Assembly (NCBI RefSeq): GCF_019710635.1
Contig: NZ_JAIFZS010000006.1
Coordinates: 124,001-188,000 of the forward strand
Reading direction: 5' to 3'
Source: Mycolicibacterium xanthum
GTDB taxonomy: Bacteria > Actinomycetota > Actinomycetes > Mycobacteriales > Mycobacteriaceae
DNA: 64,000 nt
Shown piece after piece: positions 1 through 7,970 of the stretch. Below the pieces are notes generated by a model, which saw nothing but the letters and a program-made list of their open reading frames with translations, was not told where the DNA came from and made no database searches. Each line of letters begins with the position of its first letter. Position 1 is the first letter of the stretch. The position numbers and the translations under genes are program-made.

Positions 1-491
1 AGGGTGGGGAAGGGGCGCTGGTCGGGGTGTGGCGGCGGGCGCCGCTGCAGGCGATCGCGCGGCTGCATGCGTTGGCCGCCGCAGACTTGGTGGCCGGCGA
101 CGCGCTGGGCCGCCCGCGCGGGGACGTCGACACCGGCCGCAGGCTGGAATTGCTCGCCGATCTCGTCACCGGTGGCACCCGGGTACCGGCGCCGGTGCTG
201 GCCGCGGTCGCGCACGGGGAGCTGCTGACGTTGCAGCCGTTCGGCACCGCCGACGGCGTGGTGGCCCGCGCGGTGTCGCGGTTGGTCACCATCGCCGGCG
301 GTCTGGACCCGCACGGGCTCGGGGTCCCCGAGGTGCACTGGATGCGCCGCTCCGGCGACTATCGGGCGGCGGCGCAAGGCTTTGCCTCGGGCACTCCCGA
401 CGGATTGGCGGCGTGGCTGGTGCTCAGCAGTGAAGCGCTGCACGCAGGCGCGCGGGAGGCCCTGGCCATCGCGCAGGCGATGTCGTCGTGA
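1..491 (+). CDS. Conserved actinobacterial protein, Rv3662c-like, 5' end cut by window edge
   Basis: The frame is open from base 3 to a TGA at 489-491, so the gene enters from the left and only its last ~162 residues are visible. The protein is Ala/Leu rich and soluble-looking, with no membrane segment, signal peptide or catalytic motif that I recognise. Its position, convergent with a HAD phosphatase that is followed by ssd, matches Rv3662c in M. tuberculosis. That synteny, not a recognised domain, is the basis of the name. The function is unknown. The coding pattern and stop are convincing; identity to Rv3662c is inferred from neighbours. Confidence 0.7.
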   Translation, partial: GGEGALVGVWRRAPLQAIARLHALAAADLVAGDALGRPRGDVDTGRRLELLADLVTGGTRVPAPVLAAVAHGELLTLQPFGTADGVVARAVSRLVTIAGGLDPHGLGVPEVHWMRRSGDYRAAAQGFASGTPDGLAAWLVLSSEALHAGAREALAIAQAMSS

Positions 492-544
492 GGATCGCTG
501 GGCGCGTCGCACAGCAACGCAAAGCGGGCGACGATCCGATGTGG

Positions 545-858
545 TCTCAAGAACTGTTCCCAGCTGTTGAAACCGGCTCGGCTCGCCGCCCGCCAGCACG
601 GATCTCCGGTTACCATGCGTGCATTCGGGGTTGCGTGGGTGGCCTCGGCGTCCTTACGAACCGTTACGTCTGAGACCCCACCCAAGAGGTCGTCATGTAC
701 GTCCGGTTTTCGCAACTACGCAGGCCCGCAACGCTTCTGCCTATTCCGCGGCATGTGCTCCGCGTGGGTTCCGGGACCCGTGCCGGGGAGCCGAGGTCGG
801 GAGAACGAACCTTCTCTTCCGGTTCGGCCTTGGCCTCACCCGGCTTCCGTGCTTCCTT
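545..858 (-). ncRNA. Candidate Ms1 / MTS2823-type small RNA (6S-like, binds core RNA polymerase)
   Basis: Bases 492-962 have no credible gene. In mycobacteria the gap between the Rv3661-type HAD gene and the Rv3662c-type gene encodes Ms1/MTS2823, a stationary-phase RNA of ~300 nt that binds RNA polymerase core. Known orientation puts it on the HAD strand, here minus. On that strand a possible -10 (TACAAA, 863-858) lies just before the proposed 5' end. The region is rich in short hairpins, for example GAGAA-N6-TTCTC near 800-815. A long-range pairing of GAACCGG (825-819) with CCGGTTT (576-570) could close the fold. Both ends are approximate. Identification rests mainly on synteny plus absence of coding. 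Confidence 0.55.
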
Positions 859-865
859 TGTACTA

Positions 866-881
866 CGTGACCCCGATCACA
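866..881 (-). promoter_or_regulatory. CRP-like palindrome upstream of the Ms1 candidate
   Basis: On the minus strand this reads TGTGATCGGGGTCACG, close to the mycobacterial CRP consensus TGTGA-N6-TCACA with one mismatch in the last base. It lies directly upstream of the proposed -10 of the Ms1 candidate, a class II-like position. cAMP control of this RNA is inference only. Confidence 0.4.
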
Positions 882-962
882 GCAAGGGCTAAACGCGCTC
901 CCGGCGTCGTTCCGAACCCGGATCGTTATCGACGCGCCTCAGCTACTGCCGGGTAGCTCGGG

Positions 963-1820
963 TCAGAACGCGAATCGGCGCAGTAGGGAGTAGGTGAGCG
1001 CACCCGCCGCCAAGGCGCTCACCCCGACCGCCGCCGAGGTGGCGACCGCAGCCGTCGACGGCGCAGGCAGCCGGTCGCGGAGCGACACCGGCTTGGAGAA
1101 CGTGCGCACCGGCCATCCGCGGGCGCCGGCCTCCTTGCGCAGCGCGCGGTCGGGGTTCACCACCGTCGGATGGCCCACGCTCAGCAGCATCGGTAGATCG
1201 GTGATCGAATCGGAGTAGGCGTAGCAATGCTCCAGCGCGTAACCCTCGCGGGCCGCCAGCGCCCGGATCGCCTCGGCCTTGCCCTCGCCGTAGCAGTAGA
1301 ACGCGATGTCGCCGGTGTACTTCCCGTTCTCGACGACCATCCGGGTCGCCATCGCGTGGGTGGCCCCCAGCGCACGGGCGATCGGCGCGACGATCTCCTC
1401 GCCGGAGGCCGATACCACGACGACGTCGCGGCCGCACAGTTTGTGATCGGCGATCAGTTCGGCGGCCTCCGCGAAGACCAGAGGGTTGACGATCTCGTGC
1501 AGGGTCTCACCGACGATCGACTTGACCTGTTCGACGTCCCACCCCGCGCACATGTTGGTGATGTACGAGCGCATCCGGTCCATCTGGTCGTGATCGGCAC
1601 CGGACATCAAGAACAGGAATTGCGCATAGCTCGACTTGAGAACTGCACGCCGATTGATTAGCCCCTGACTGAAGAAGGGTTTGCTGAAAGCCAATGTGCT
1701 GGATTTCGCGATCACGGTCTTGTCGAGATCGAAGAACGCAGCGGTGCGAATGGGACTGGCGACTGAATCGGGACCGTCGGCGGTGTGGCGAACCGCAGCC
1801 GCCGGGTCGGATGTGGTCAC
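963..1820 (-). CDS. HAD-superfamily phosphatase, SerB-like (Rv3661 homologue)
   Basis: A 285-residue HAD-IB type hydrolase. The nucleophile motif DLDKT lies near residue 30, the Ser motif is VVSAS, and a late acidic SDSITDLP motif binds Mg2+. The C-terminal ~40 residues are hydrophobic and end in a basic stretch, as in Rv3661. The frame is open for 45 more codons upstream. I chose GTG at 1820 because TATGCT (1832-1827) lies six bases upstream, a -10 box placed for a leaderless mRNA. The substrate is unknown; the family includes phosphoserine and sugar phosphatases. The gene sits between the 6C and Ms1-type small RNA loci, its synteny in M. tuberculosis. Confidence 0.85.
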   Translation of the reverse strand: MTTSDPAAAVRHTADGPDSVASPIRTAAFFDLDKTVIAKSSTLAFSKPFFSQGLINRRAVLKSSYAQFLFLMSGADHDQMDRMRSYITNMCAGWDVEQVKSIVGETLHEIVNPLVFAEAAELIADHKLCGRDVVVVSASGEEIVAPIARALGATHAMATRMVVENGKYTGDIAFYCYGEGKAEAIRALAAREGYALEHCYAYSDSITDLPMLLSVGHPTVVNPDRALRKEAGARGWPVRTFSKPVSLRDRLPAPSTAAVATSAAVGVSALAAGALTYSLLRRFAF

Positions 1821-1979
1821 CGCCCCAGCATAGAGCGACACCGCGTGACAAATTGCGACAGATCGTACAAATTGGCAGTTCACGCCACGTGTCGGTGACT
1901 GCAGCCTTTCCAGGTCGTGGCCGACTTGTTGCCGTCGTGGTACTTGCGCCGGCACTGTCTTGCGTGTGTATAGTGGGCA

Positions 1980-2075
1980 TCACTCGGCTTATGCCGAGTG
2001 TGCATCAGCCCGACCCCCCGGGGCTGATACACGACGACCTCCGCCTCCTCCCCCCCTGGCGGGGGTCGTCCCTTT
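1980..2075 (+). ncRNA. 6C small RNA (B11 / ncRv13660c family)
   Basis: A compact stack of hairpins follows a -10 TATAGT (1969-1974). CACTCGGC/GCCGAGTG pair at 1981-2000. ATCAGCCC/GGGCTGAT (2004-2011/2021-2028) expose a C-rich loop. GACGACC/GGTCGTC (2033-2039/2064-2070) enclose a second C-run and are followed by TTTT. Two stem-loops with six or more cytosines in their loops define the 6C family (Rfam RF01066). The place between ssd and the Rv3661 homologue is that of B11/6C in M. tuberculosis. The family acts in trans by pairing its C-rich loops with G-rich mRNA near start sites; panD and dnaB are published targets. The final stem plus T-run is a rho-independent terminator. Confidence 0.93.
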
Positions 2076-2264
2076 TATGTGGGACTTTTCGCCCGGCGGA
2101 TATATCACCGAACCTTCGCTGATTGCGGAACACCATTTTCGCCGTGCCGACCCGCGCGCTTTATTCCCAGCGCGTTATCCCCAGCGCGCGGTTCATCCAC
2201 AGATTCGTGCCGCGTCGCTTCCCGACCTTTCCCGCACGGTTGCCGGGCGGCCACGCTGTGAGGC

Positions 2265-3356
2265 ATGAGGACCGCTGAAGACATCTTGGTTCTGATCGAG
2301 GACCGCGCCCTCGCCGGTGACATCGAACGGGTGGTAGCCGCGGCCGGCCTACGGGCCGTGCGGGTCTGTGCACCGCCCGACCGTCGGGCGTGGATGGGCG
2401 CTGCGGCGGTTCTGCTCGACGCCGCATCGGCGTATCGGTGCGCCGAACGCGGTCTGGCCCGACGCCCGCGGGTACTGTTGATCAGCGGCGATGAGCCCGC
2501 GCCTGCTGATTGGCGGGCGGCCGTGGCCGTCGGCGCGCAGCAGGTTGTGACGTTGCTCACCGACGGCGATCTGATGGCGGCTCTCGCCGATGCCGCGGAG
2601 GCCGCACGCGGCGGCGACGGCCGAGGCCCGGTGGTGGCGGTCCTCGCGGGTCGGGGTGGCGCAGGTGCCTCGGTCTTCGCGACGGCGCTGGCGCGCACCG
2701 CGGTGGAATCGCTCCTGGTGGATGCGGATCCGTGGGGCGGCGGGGTGGATCTGGTGCTCGGTAGCGAGACCGAACCCGGACTGCGCTGGACCGACCTTTC
2801 ACTGGAAGGCGGGCGCCTGAGCTATCGGGCACTGCGTGACGCGCTGCCCCGGCGGCACGGAGTCAGCGTGCTGTCGGGCAGTCGCGTGTTGTCTGGCGGC
2901 GATTCCAGCAACGACATCGACCCGCGCCCGCTGGCCGCGGTGATCGACGCGGGCAGTCGTGGCGGTGTCACGGTCGTGTGCGATGTGGCCCGGCAGCCGA
3001 CCCCTGTGACCGACACGGCGCTGGCCGCCGCCGATCTGGTGATCTTGATCACTCCAGCGGACGTGCGATCGTGCGCGGCGGCCGCGGCGACCGCCCGCTG
3101 GGCGGCATCGGCCAACCCGAATGTCGGTGTCGTCGTGCGTGGCCCGGCTCCCGGCGGGCTTCGACCGGCCGACGTCGAGCGGATCGTGGGGCTGCCGGTG
3201 CTGGCCGCCATGCGTCCACAGCCCGGCCTCGAGGTGAGACTCGAGCACGGCGGTCTGCGGATGGGCAGGCGTTCGCCGTTGACATCGGCGGCACGCGCGG
3301 TGCTCGAGGTGGTCGGCCGTCGCCCCCAGCCCGACCGCACGGCGGGTGCCGCGTGA
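2265..3356 (+). CDS. ssd: Septum-site-determining / CpaE-like protein of the Tad locus
   Basis: A 363-residue MinD/CpaE-type protein, homologue of Rv3660c (ssd). The N-terminal ~115 residues resemble a degenerate receiver domain. A deviant P-loop (GRGGAGAS, residues 129-136) lacks the usual lysines, so ATPase activity is doubtful; this is typical of actinobacterial CpaE homologues in the helicase/secretion neighbourhood. It is the first gene of the Tad operon and overlaps tadA by GTGA. CpaE proteins place the pilus machine at a cell site; M. tuberculosis Ssd overexpression inhibits septation. The start ATG at 2265 lies ~190 bp after the 6C terminator, so transcription probably begins in that gap. 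Confidence 0.88.
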   Translation: MRTAEDILVLIEDRALAGDIERVVAAAGLRAVRVCAPPDRRAWMGAAAVLLDAASAYRCAERGLARRPRVLLISGDEPAPADWRAAVAVGAQQVVTLLTDGDLMAALADAAEAARGGDGRGPVVAVLAGRGGAGASVFATALARTAVESLLVDADPWGGGVDLVLGSETEPGLRWTDLSLEGGRLSYRALRDALPRRHGVSVLSGSRVLSGGDSSNDIDPRPLAAVIDAGSRGGVTVVCDVARQPTPVTDTALAAADLVILITPADVRSCAAAAATARWAASANPNVGVVVRGPAPGGLRPADVERIVGLPVLAAMRPQPGLEVRLEHGGLRMGRRSPLTSAARAVLEVVGRRPQPDRTAGAA

Positions 3357-4531
3357 GCCCATCGCTGGTGGACCGGGTCCGCGAGCGGCTCGCCGCGGAC
3401 GGTGCCCCGCTGCGGCCGAACGTCATCGCCGAGGCCATCCGCGCAGAGTCCGGCGGGCTGCTCGGTGACACGGAGGTCCTGAGCAGCCTGCGCGAATTGC
3501 AGACCGAGCTGGTCGGTGCCGGCGTCCTGCAGCCGCTTCTGTGCGCTGCGGGCACCACCGACGTTCTGGTGACGGCCCCCGACGCGGTATGGGTCGACGA
3601 CGGGCATGGTTTGCGACGAGCCCCGGTGCGGTTCGCTGACGAAGCCGCCGTGCGCCGCCTCGCGCAGCGGCTGGCGCTGGCCGCCGGTCGGCGGCTGGAC
3701 GACGCCCAGCCGTGGGTCGACGGCCAGCTGAGCGGCCTCGGTGCCGCCGGTGCCGGAGGGCCGTTCACCGTGCGGCTGCATGCGGTGCTGCCTCCGATCG
3801 CGGCCGGGGGTACCTGCCTGTCCCTGCGGGTGCTGCGTCCTGCCACCCAGGGCCTCGATGCGCTTCTCGGGTCCGGCACCATCGATGCCGAGATCGCTCC
3901 GCTGCTGCGAGACATCATCGGTACCCGGCTGGCTTTCGTGGTGTCCGGGGGTACCGGTGCGGGCAAGACGACGCTGCTGGCAGCGATGCTGGGCGCGGTG
4001 CCCGCGGGTGAGCGAATCGTGTGTGTCGAGGATGCCGCCGAGCTGTCCCCGCGCCACCCGCACCTGGTCAACCTCGTCGCGCGGGCGGCAAACGTCGAGG
4101 GAGTCGGCCAGGTCGCCGTACGCGATCTGGTCAGACAGGCACTGCGGATGCGCCCGGACCGCATCGTCGTCGGCGAGGTGCGCGGCGCCGAGGTGGTCGA
4201 CCTGCTCGCCGCGTTGAACACCGGGCACGACGGCGGTGCGGGAACCGTGCACGCCAACAACCCCGCCGAGGTACCCGCCCGATTCGAGGCACTGGCCGCG
4301 CCCGCCGGGCTCGACCGGGACGCCGTGCACAGCCAACTCGCCGCGGCGATCCAGGTGGTGCTGCACATGGCCAGGGATCGCTCGGGCAGGCGGCGGCTCG
4401 GCGAGGTCGGGCTGCTGCGGCGCACCGGCAACGGCCGGGTGGGCGTGCTGCCCTGCTGGCGTGCCGGCACCGGAGCAGGCCCCGGCGCCGGAGAACTGTC
4501 CGACCTCATCGCGCAGCGGACCGGAGCATGA
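3353..4531 (+). CDS. tadA: Tad/type II secretion-type ATPase TadA (CpaF family)
   Basis: A 392-residue cytoplasmic hexameric ATPase that powers Flp pilus assembly (Rv3659c homologue). The Walker A GGTGAGKT is near residue 200 and the Walker B region RIVVGEVRG near 269. The Asp-box/His-box context (VCVEDAAEL, GTVHANN) is intact. The frame is open far upstream, but the GTG at 3353 overlaps the ssd stop as GTGA and yields the family-typical N-terminus, so it was chosen. It is translationally coupled both to ssd and to tadB (ATGA overlap). Confidence 0.92.
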   Translation: MSPSLVDRVRERLAADGAPLRPNVIAEAIRAESGGLLGDTEVLSSLRELQTELVGAGVLQPLLCAAGTTDVLVTAPDAVWVDDGHGLRRAPVRFADEAAVRRLAQRLALAAGRRLDDAQPWVDGQLSGLGAAGAGGPFTVRLHAVLPPIAAGGTCLSLRVLRPATQGLDALLGSGTIDAEIAPLLRDIIGTRLAFVVSGGTGAGKTTLLAAMLGAVPAGERIVCVEDAAELSPRHPHLVNLVARAANVEGVGQVAVRDLVRQALRMRPDRIVVGEVRGAEVVDLLAALNTGHDGGAGTVHANNPAEVPARFEALAAPAGLDRDAVHSQLAAAIQVVLHMARDRSGRRRLGEVGLLRRTGNGRVGVLPCWRAGTGAGPGAGELSDLIAQRTGA

Positions 4532-5334
4532 GCGCCGCGGCGCTGGCGCTGGCGGCGGCGTTGTTGGTCGCCCCGTGCTCGATCCGCCGACGCGTCCGGT
4601 CGCTCATACCTGCGCGGCCGGGCCACGCGCGGGTGCCGGCAGCGGCGGGCGGCGCGATCATCGCCGCCGCGGTCGCCGCGGTCGCCGCGGTGGCGGCGGT
4701 GGCCCTGCCCGGGGCCGCGGTGGTGGCGATCGGTCTGTTGGCGGCCACCCTGTTCACCCGGAGACGGAGCGCGCGGCACAGGCAGCAGGGCCGTGACGAG
4801 GCCGCCGAACTCCAGTGCGCGCTGGACGTCCTCGTCGGCGAACTGCGGATCGGCGCGCACCCTGTCGCCGCGATCGAGGCCGCCGCGTCGGAGTCGGACG
4901 GGCGGGTGGCACGGGCCCTTCGCGGCGTCGCGGCCCGGGCGGTGCTCGGCGCCGACGTCGTCGCGGGGTTGCGCGCGGAGGCCCGGCGCTCGAGGGTGCC
5001 GGCACACTGGGATCGTCTGGCGGTCTGCTGGGAGCTGGCCCAGACCCACGGGCTGGCGATCGCATCACTGATGCAGGCGGCGCGGTGCGACTTGGTCGAA
5101 CGCGAGCGGTTCCGGGGACGGGTGGAGGCCGGCCTGGCCGGCGCCAGAGCCACCGCAGCCGTGCTCGCCGGGCTCCCCGCGCTGGGGGTGCTGATGGGCT
5201 GTGCCATCGGCGCCGAGCCGCTGGGGTTTCTGATGTCGCCGGGTCCGGGCGGCTGGTTTCTCCTCGTCGGCACGCTGCTGATCTGCGCCGGGCTGCTCTG
5301 GTCGGACCGGATCACCGCTCGGGTGCTCGCATGA
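4528..5334 (+). CDS. tadB: Tad inner-membrane platform protein TadB (Rv3658c-like)
   Basis: A 268-residue integral membrane protein of the GspF/TadB family. There is an N-terminal hydrophobic segment, an Ala/Val-rich double transmembrane stretch (~residues 40-75), a central cytoplasmic T2SSF domain and two C-terminal transmembrane helices (~205-265). It forms the platform with TadC on which TadA acts. Start ATG 4528 overlaps the tadA stop (ATGA), and its own stop is followed two bases later by... the overlapping tadC start region, consistent with one coupled operon. Length and topology fit the actinobacterial branch, which is shorter than proteobacterial TadB. Confidence 0.85.
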   Translation: MSAAALALAAALLVAPCSIRRRVRSLIPARPGHARVPAAAGGAIIAAAVAAVAAVAAVALPGAAVVAIGLLAATLFTRRRSARHRQQGRDEAAELQCALDVLVGELRIGAHPVAAIEAAASESDGRVARALRGVAARAVLGADVVAGLRAEARRSRVPAHWDRLAVCWELAQTHGLAIASLMQAARCDLVERERFRGRVEAGLAGARATAAVLAGLPALGVLMGCAIGAEPLGFLMSPGPGGWFLLVGTLLICAGLLWSDRITARVLA

Positions 5335-5903
5335 GTTGGGCGGCGATGCTTCTCGCGATGTCGCTGTTGACCTGGCCTCGACCGCGGGCGGCCAGGATCT
5401 GGGTCGACGTGCCGGGCCGAGGGCCCGACCGGGCAGCGCCCGGCCACGACGACGAGCTGGCCGTCGCGGCCAGCCTCGAGGTTCTGGCCGCGTGCCTGCG
5501 CTGTGGGATGGCCGTGTCGATCGCGGCGGCCGGGGTCGCGGGATCCGCCCCCGCCGGGTTGGCGGCACCGCTGCGCAGGGCCGCGGATCTCCTGGCCCTC
5601 GGCGCGGATCCGGCCCGGGCCTGGGCGGGTACCGAGAATCCGCCGGACCGCTATGTCGAGGCCTTTCTACGGCTGGCGCGTCGCTCCGCGTCATCGGGCA
5701 CCGCCTTGGCGCACGGAGTCGAAGAGCTCGCGGCCCGGTTGCGGGACGCGGCGGCGGACGCCGCGGCGGCCAGGGCCGAGCGTGCGGCCGTGCACATCGC
5801 GGGGCCGCTCGGGCTTTGCTATCTGCCCGCCTTCCTGTGTCTGGGCATCGTGCCCGTCGTCGCAGGCCTCGCCGGCGACATCCTCGACTCAGGAGTCCTG
5901 TGA
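5331..5903 (+). CDS. tadC: Tad inner-membrane platform protein TadC (Rv3657c-like)
   Basis: A 190-residue GspF/T2SSF-like membrane protein with an N-terminal hydrophobic segment, an Ala-rich helical cytoplasmic core and a C-terminal hydrophobic hairpin (IAGPLGLCYLPAFLCLGIVP). It partners TadB in the pilus platform. ATG 5331 overlaps the tadB stop as ATGA. It is short relative to proteobacterial TadC, as is normal for the mycobacterial cluster. The assignment rests on order in the operon plus topology, since sequence conservation in this family is weak. Confidence 0.8.
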   Translation: MSWAAMLLAMSLLTWPRPRAARIWVDVPGRGPDRAAPGHDDELAVAASLEVLAACLRCGMAVSIAAAGVAGSAPAGLAAPLRRAADLLALGADPARAWAGTENPPDRYVEAFLRLARRSASSGTALAHGVEELAARLRDAAADAAAARAERAAVHIAGPLGLCYLPAFLCLGIVPVVAGLAGDILDSGVL

Positions 5904-5925
5904 TTAAAGATGAAGGAGGAAAAGC

Positions 5926-6129
5926 ATGGTCAGACAACGCCTTTGCCAGATGCGAGGCAGGATTGTGGCGCTCGCGGTGGCCGACGATGGGATGAGTACG
6001 GTCGAATACGCCATCGGGACGGTGGCCGCGGCGGCATTCGGCGCGATTCTCTACAGCGTCGTCACCGGAGATTCCATCGTGACCGCGCTGACGAACATCA
6101 TCGCCCGCGCGCTGAACACGAGCAACTAG
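5926..6129 (+). CDS. Flp-type pseudopilin (DUF4244, Rv3656c-like)
   Basis: A 67-residue prepilin. A basic leader of ~21 residues is followed by the processing site DDGMSTVEYAIG: cleavage after Gly would leave Glu at +5, the prepilin peptidase signature. A ~20-residue hydrophobic helix follows. This is the probable major subunit of the pilus built by TadA/B/C. An AGGAGG ribosome site (5912-5917) precedes ATG 5926 with good spacing, stronger than at the upstream genes, which suits a highly made subunit. No prepilin peptidase gene is visible in the window. Confidence 0.88.
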   Translation: MVRQRLCQMRGRIVALAVADDGMSTVEYAIGTVAAAAFGAILYSVVTGDSIVTALTNIIARALNTSN

Positions 6130-6152
6130 CCGGTGACGGCGGAATCGCCACC

Positions 6153-6452
6153 GTGGAAGCAGCTTTCGGAATCATCGCGCTGGTCGTGGTCCTGGTCTGC
6201 TGCCTGGCCGGAGTCGCCGCCGTGTCGACACAGGTGCGTTGCATCGACTCGGCCCGGGAGGCGGCGCGACTGGTGGCGCGCGGTGATCAGAAGGGCGCGC
6301 AGCAGGCCGCCCAGGCGATCGCCCCGGCGGGAGCGGCGGTGCGGGTGCGTCGTGACGGAGGCTTCGTCGTGGTCACCGTTACGGCGAGATCGGCCCTGCT
6401 GCCGGGAATCTCGATCGCCGCCGAGGCGCGGGCGGCAGCAGAGCCCAGGTGA
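6153..6452 (+). CDS. TadE-like minor pseudopilin (Rv3655c-like), start uncertain
   Basis: The conserved frame reads GDGGIATVEAAFG and then a hydrophobic helix, matching a prepilin peptidase site (cleavage after Gly, Glu at +5) and the TadE helix. The only ATG/GTG/TTG codon in this frame after the flp stop is GTG 6153, which falls inside the signature and would delete the leader. In-frame codons back to 5910 offer only a far upstream ATG that spans flp. The true start is therefore either an unusual codon just after flp or a frameshift from flp. The product from 6153 is 99 residues. The role is a minor pilin or, as reported for Rv3655c, a secreted effector. Confidence 0.7.
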   Translation: MEAAFGIIALVVVLVCCLAGVAAVSTQVRCIDSAREAARLVARGDQKGAQQAAQAIAPAGAAVRVRRDGGFVVVTVTARSALLPGISIAAEARAAAEPR

Positions 6453-6483
6453 GCGAGGCTCGGCCAGCCTGGTCGCCGCGGCG

Positions 6484-6798
6484 ATGGCGGCGGCCCTGGT
6501 CTTGATTGCGGTTGCCGGTGCCCATATCGGTTCGGCCGTGATCGCGCGTCACCGCGCCCAAGCCGCAGCCGATCTCGCCGCACTCGCCGGCGCGGACGCG
6601 GTCCCGGCGGGTATCGGTGTGGCGTGCGCGAGGGCGGAGCGGCTGGCGCAGGAGATGGATGCGGTGCTGGGGTCCTGTGCGTTGGACGAACTGGACGTGG
6701 TGGTGACCGTCCGCGTGGCCCCGGGCCTGGGTGGCCGCTGGTCGGGGCCGGCCACCGCCCTCGCCAGGGCAGGGCCGCAGGAACACCGGTCGCGCTAG
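6484..6798 (+). CDS. TadE/TadG-like secreted or pilus-associated protein (Rv3654c-like)
   Basis: A hydrophobic helix followed by the family motif RHRAQAAADLAALAGA marks the helicase/secretion-neighbourhood TadE-like family (TIGR03816). From ATG 6484 the product is 104 residues, but conserved sequence begins earlier (GERGSASLV, from 6448), directly after the stop of the upstream TadE gene and in the +1 frame. The upstream gene ends AGG-TGA-G, so a +1 slip at a rare AGG before TGA would fuse the two products; alternatively GTG 6352 could be the start. The gene ends 4 bp into the convergent PAS-protein gene. Confidence 0.7.
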   Translation: MAAALVLIAVAGAHIGSAVIARHRAQAAADLAALAGADAVPAGIGVACARAERLAQEMDAVLGSCALDELDVVVTVRVAPGLGGRWSGPATALARAGPQEHRSR

Positions 6799-7895
6799 GA
6801 GCCCCCGGCCGTGTCCGCCTTGTCCTTGCGGGACCTGCCCTTCCGGCCGATGCCGGGTTTGGCGGAAGCGTCGGCACCGTCGAGGCCCGCTGCGGTCAAC
6901 TCGGCTGCGGTGGGCAGGCGCAGAATCGCCAGCCCGGCATAGATGCCGTCGCCCAACTCCACCCGATGCACCGACACGTGCACCGGCGTCCACCCGCCAC
7001 TGCGGGCGACCATGCGCAGCACGCCCGACGTCGCCCCCCCGCTGTCGAACTCGGCGGCCATCGCAGCCGCTGCGGCCTGGTCGTCGGGGTGTATCACCCG
7101 AGCGTTGATCATCCCGGCCCGCCAGTCGAAAAACGGCACGGGGTCATCGAGCCACTTGAGCAGCGTCCAATGTTGCGGGTCCACCAGTGCCCGGTACACG
7201 CCCGGCTCGGCCAGCCCGTTCAGGATTCGCTGAGCGAGGAGGTCGTGCTGGATGCTGGTCCCCTCCCGCACACTGCGCCAGTTCATCGCCCGGCAGATCA
7301 GCCGCTCGCTGCCGTCGGCCTGGACCTCGGGCATCGACCGCGCGACGAACCCCACCGTGATCTGTTCGCCGCGATAGTCGGTCACATCCCAGGTGTTGCA
7401 GATGGTCACACCCACTTCGGGCTGGATGATCATGCCGAGGATCTTGGCCTCACTGGGGTTGAGAGCACGCCGCGGCAGGTCGTCGGCGAAGGCGCGGCCG
7501 TGGGTGGCCTCGGTGGCCGGATCCCATCCGCTGATCCGCAGCGACTCCGCGGTGTCGTTCGCCGTGCCCCGGGTCAGATCCCAGATCAGCGGGCCGACCA
7601 GCGGCCGCGGCGGCGGCTCCTCGTCGGGGGTTCCGACCCAGATCTGCACACCGTGGATGCGACCGTCGGTCATCTGCACGACCTCGGTGCGGATGACCCG
7701 GTCGTTCTTCGGGGTGATGCTGCTCAAACCGCCACGCGCGCGGACTGTTTCGCCGATCGCGGTCTGGATGGCCATGAGATGGGGATTGCGCCGCAGGAAG
7801 GTGCGCACGGGCACCAGATCCTTGGTGTGGGCACCCTGGGCGACGACGGCGGGCTCGGTGCCGAGTGTCTCCACGAGCATCCAGTCGTGGGTCAT
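6795..7895 (-). CDS. PAS/GAF-like signalling protein (Rv3651 homologue)
   Basis: A 366-residue soluble protein, all of it in the Rv3651 family, which is built of tandem PAS-like modules. No kinase, cyclase or DNA-binding domain is attached. The last ~30 residues are basic and Lys/Arg rich. ATG 7895 is preceded by TAAGAT (7908-7903) seven bases away, so the mRNA is probably leaderless; TTG 7901 is an alternative two codons upstream. It sits between the Tad block and the DECH helicase exactly as Rv3651 does. The ligand and partner are unknown. Its gene tail overlaps the Rv3654c-like gene by 4 bp. Confidence 0.82.
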   Translation of the reverse strand: MTHDWMLVETLGTEPAVVAQGAHTKDLVPVRTFLRRNPHLMAIQTAIGETVRARGGLSSITPKNDRVIRTEVVQMTDGRIHGVQIWVGTPDEEPPPRPLVGPLIWDLTRGTANDTAESLRISGWDPATEATHGRAFADDLPRRALNPSEAKILGMIIQPEVGVTICNTWDVTDYRGEQITVGFVARSMPEVQADGSERLICRAMNWRSVREGTSIQHDLLAQRILNGLAEPGVYRALVDPQHWTLLKWLDDPVPFFDWRAGMINARVIHPDDQAAAAAMAAEFDSGGATSGVLRMVARSGGWTPVHVSVHRVELGDGIYAGLAILRLPTAAELTAAGLDGADASAKPGIGRKGRSRKDKADTAGGS

Positions 7896-7970
7896 GGCCA
7901 ATATCTTACCGAGGGGTAAATTGCGGACCGGTCGGCCGGCCGACGAGGCGCATTCGGTGCCGATCGTCGT

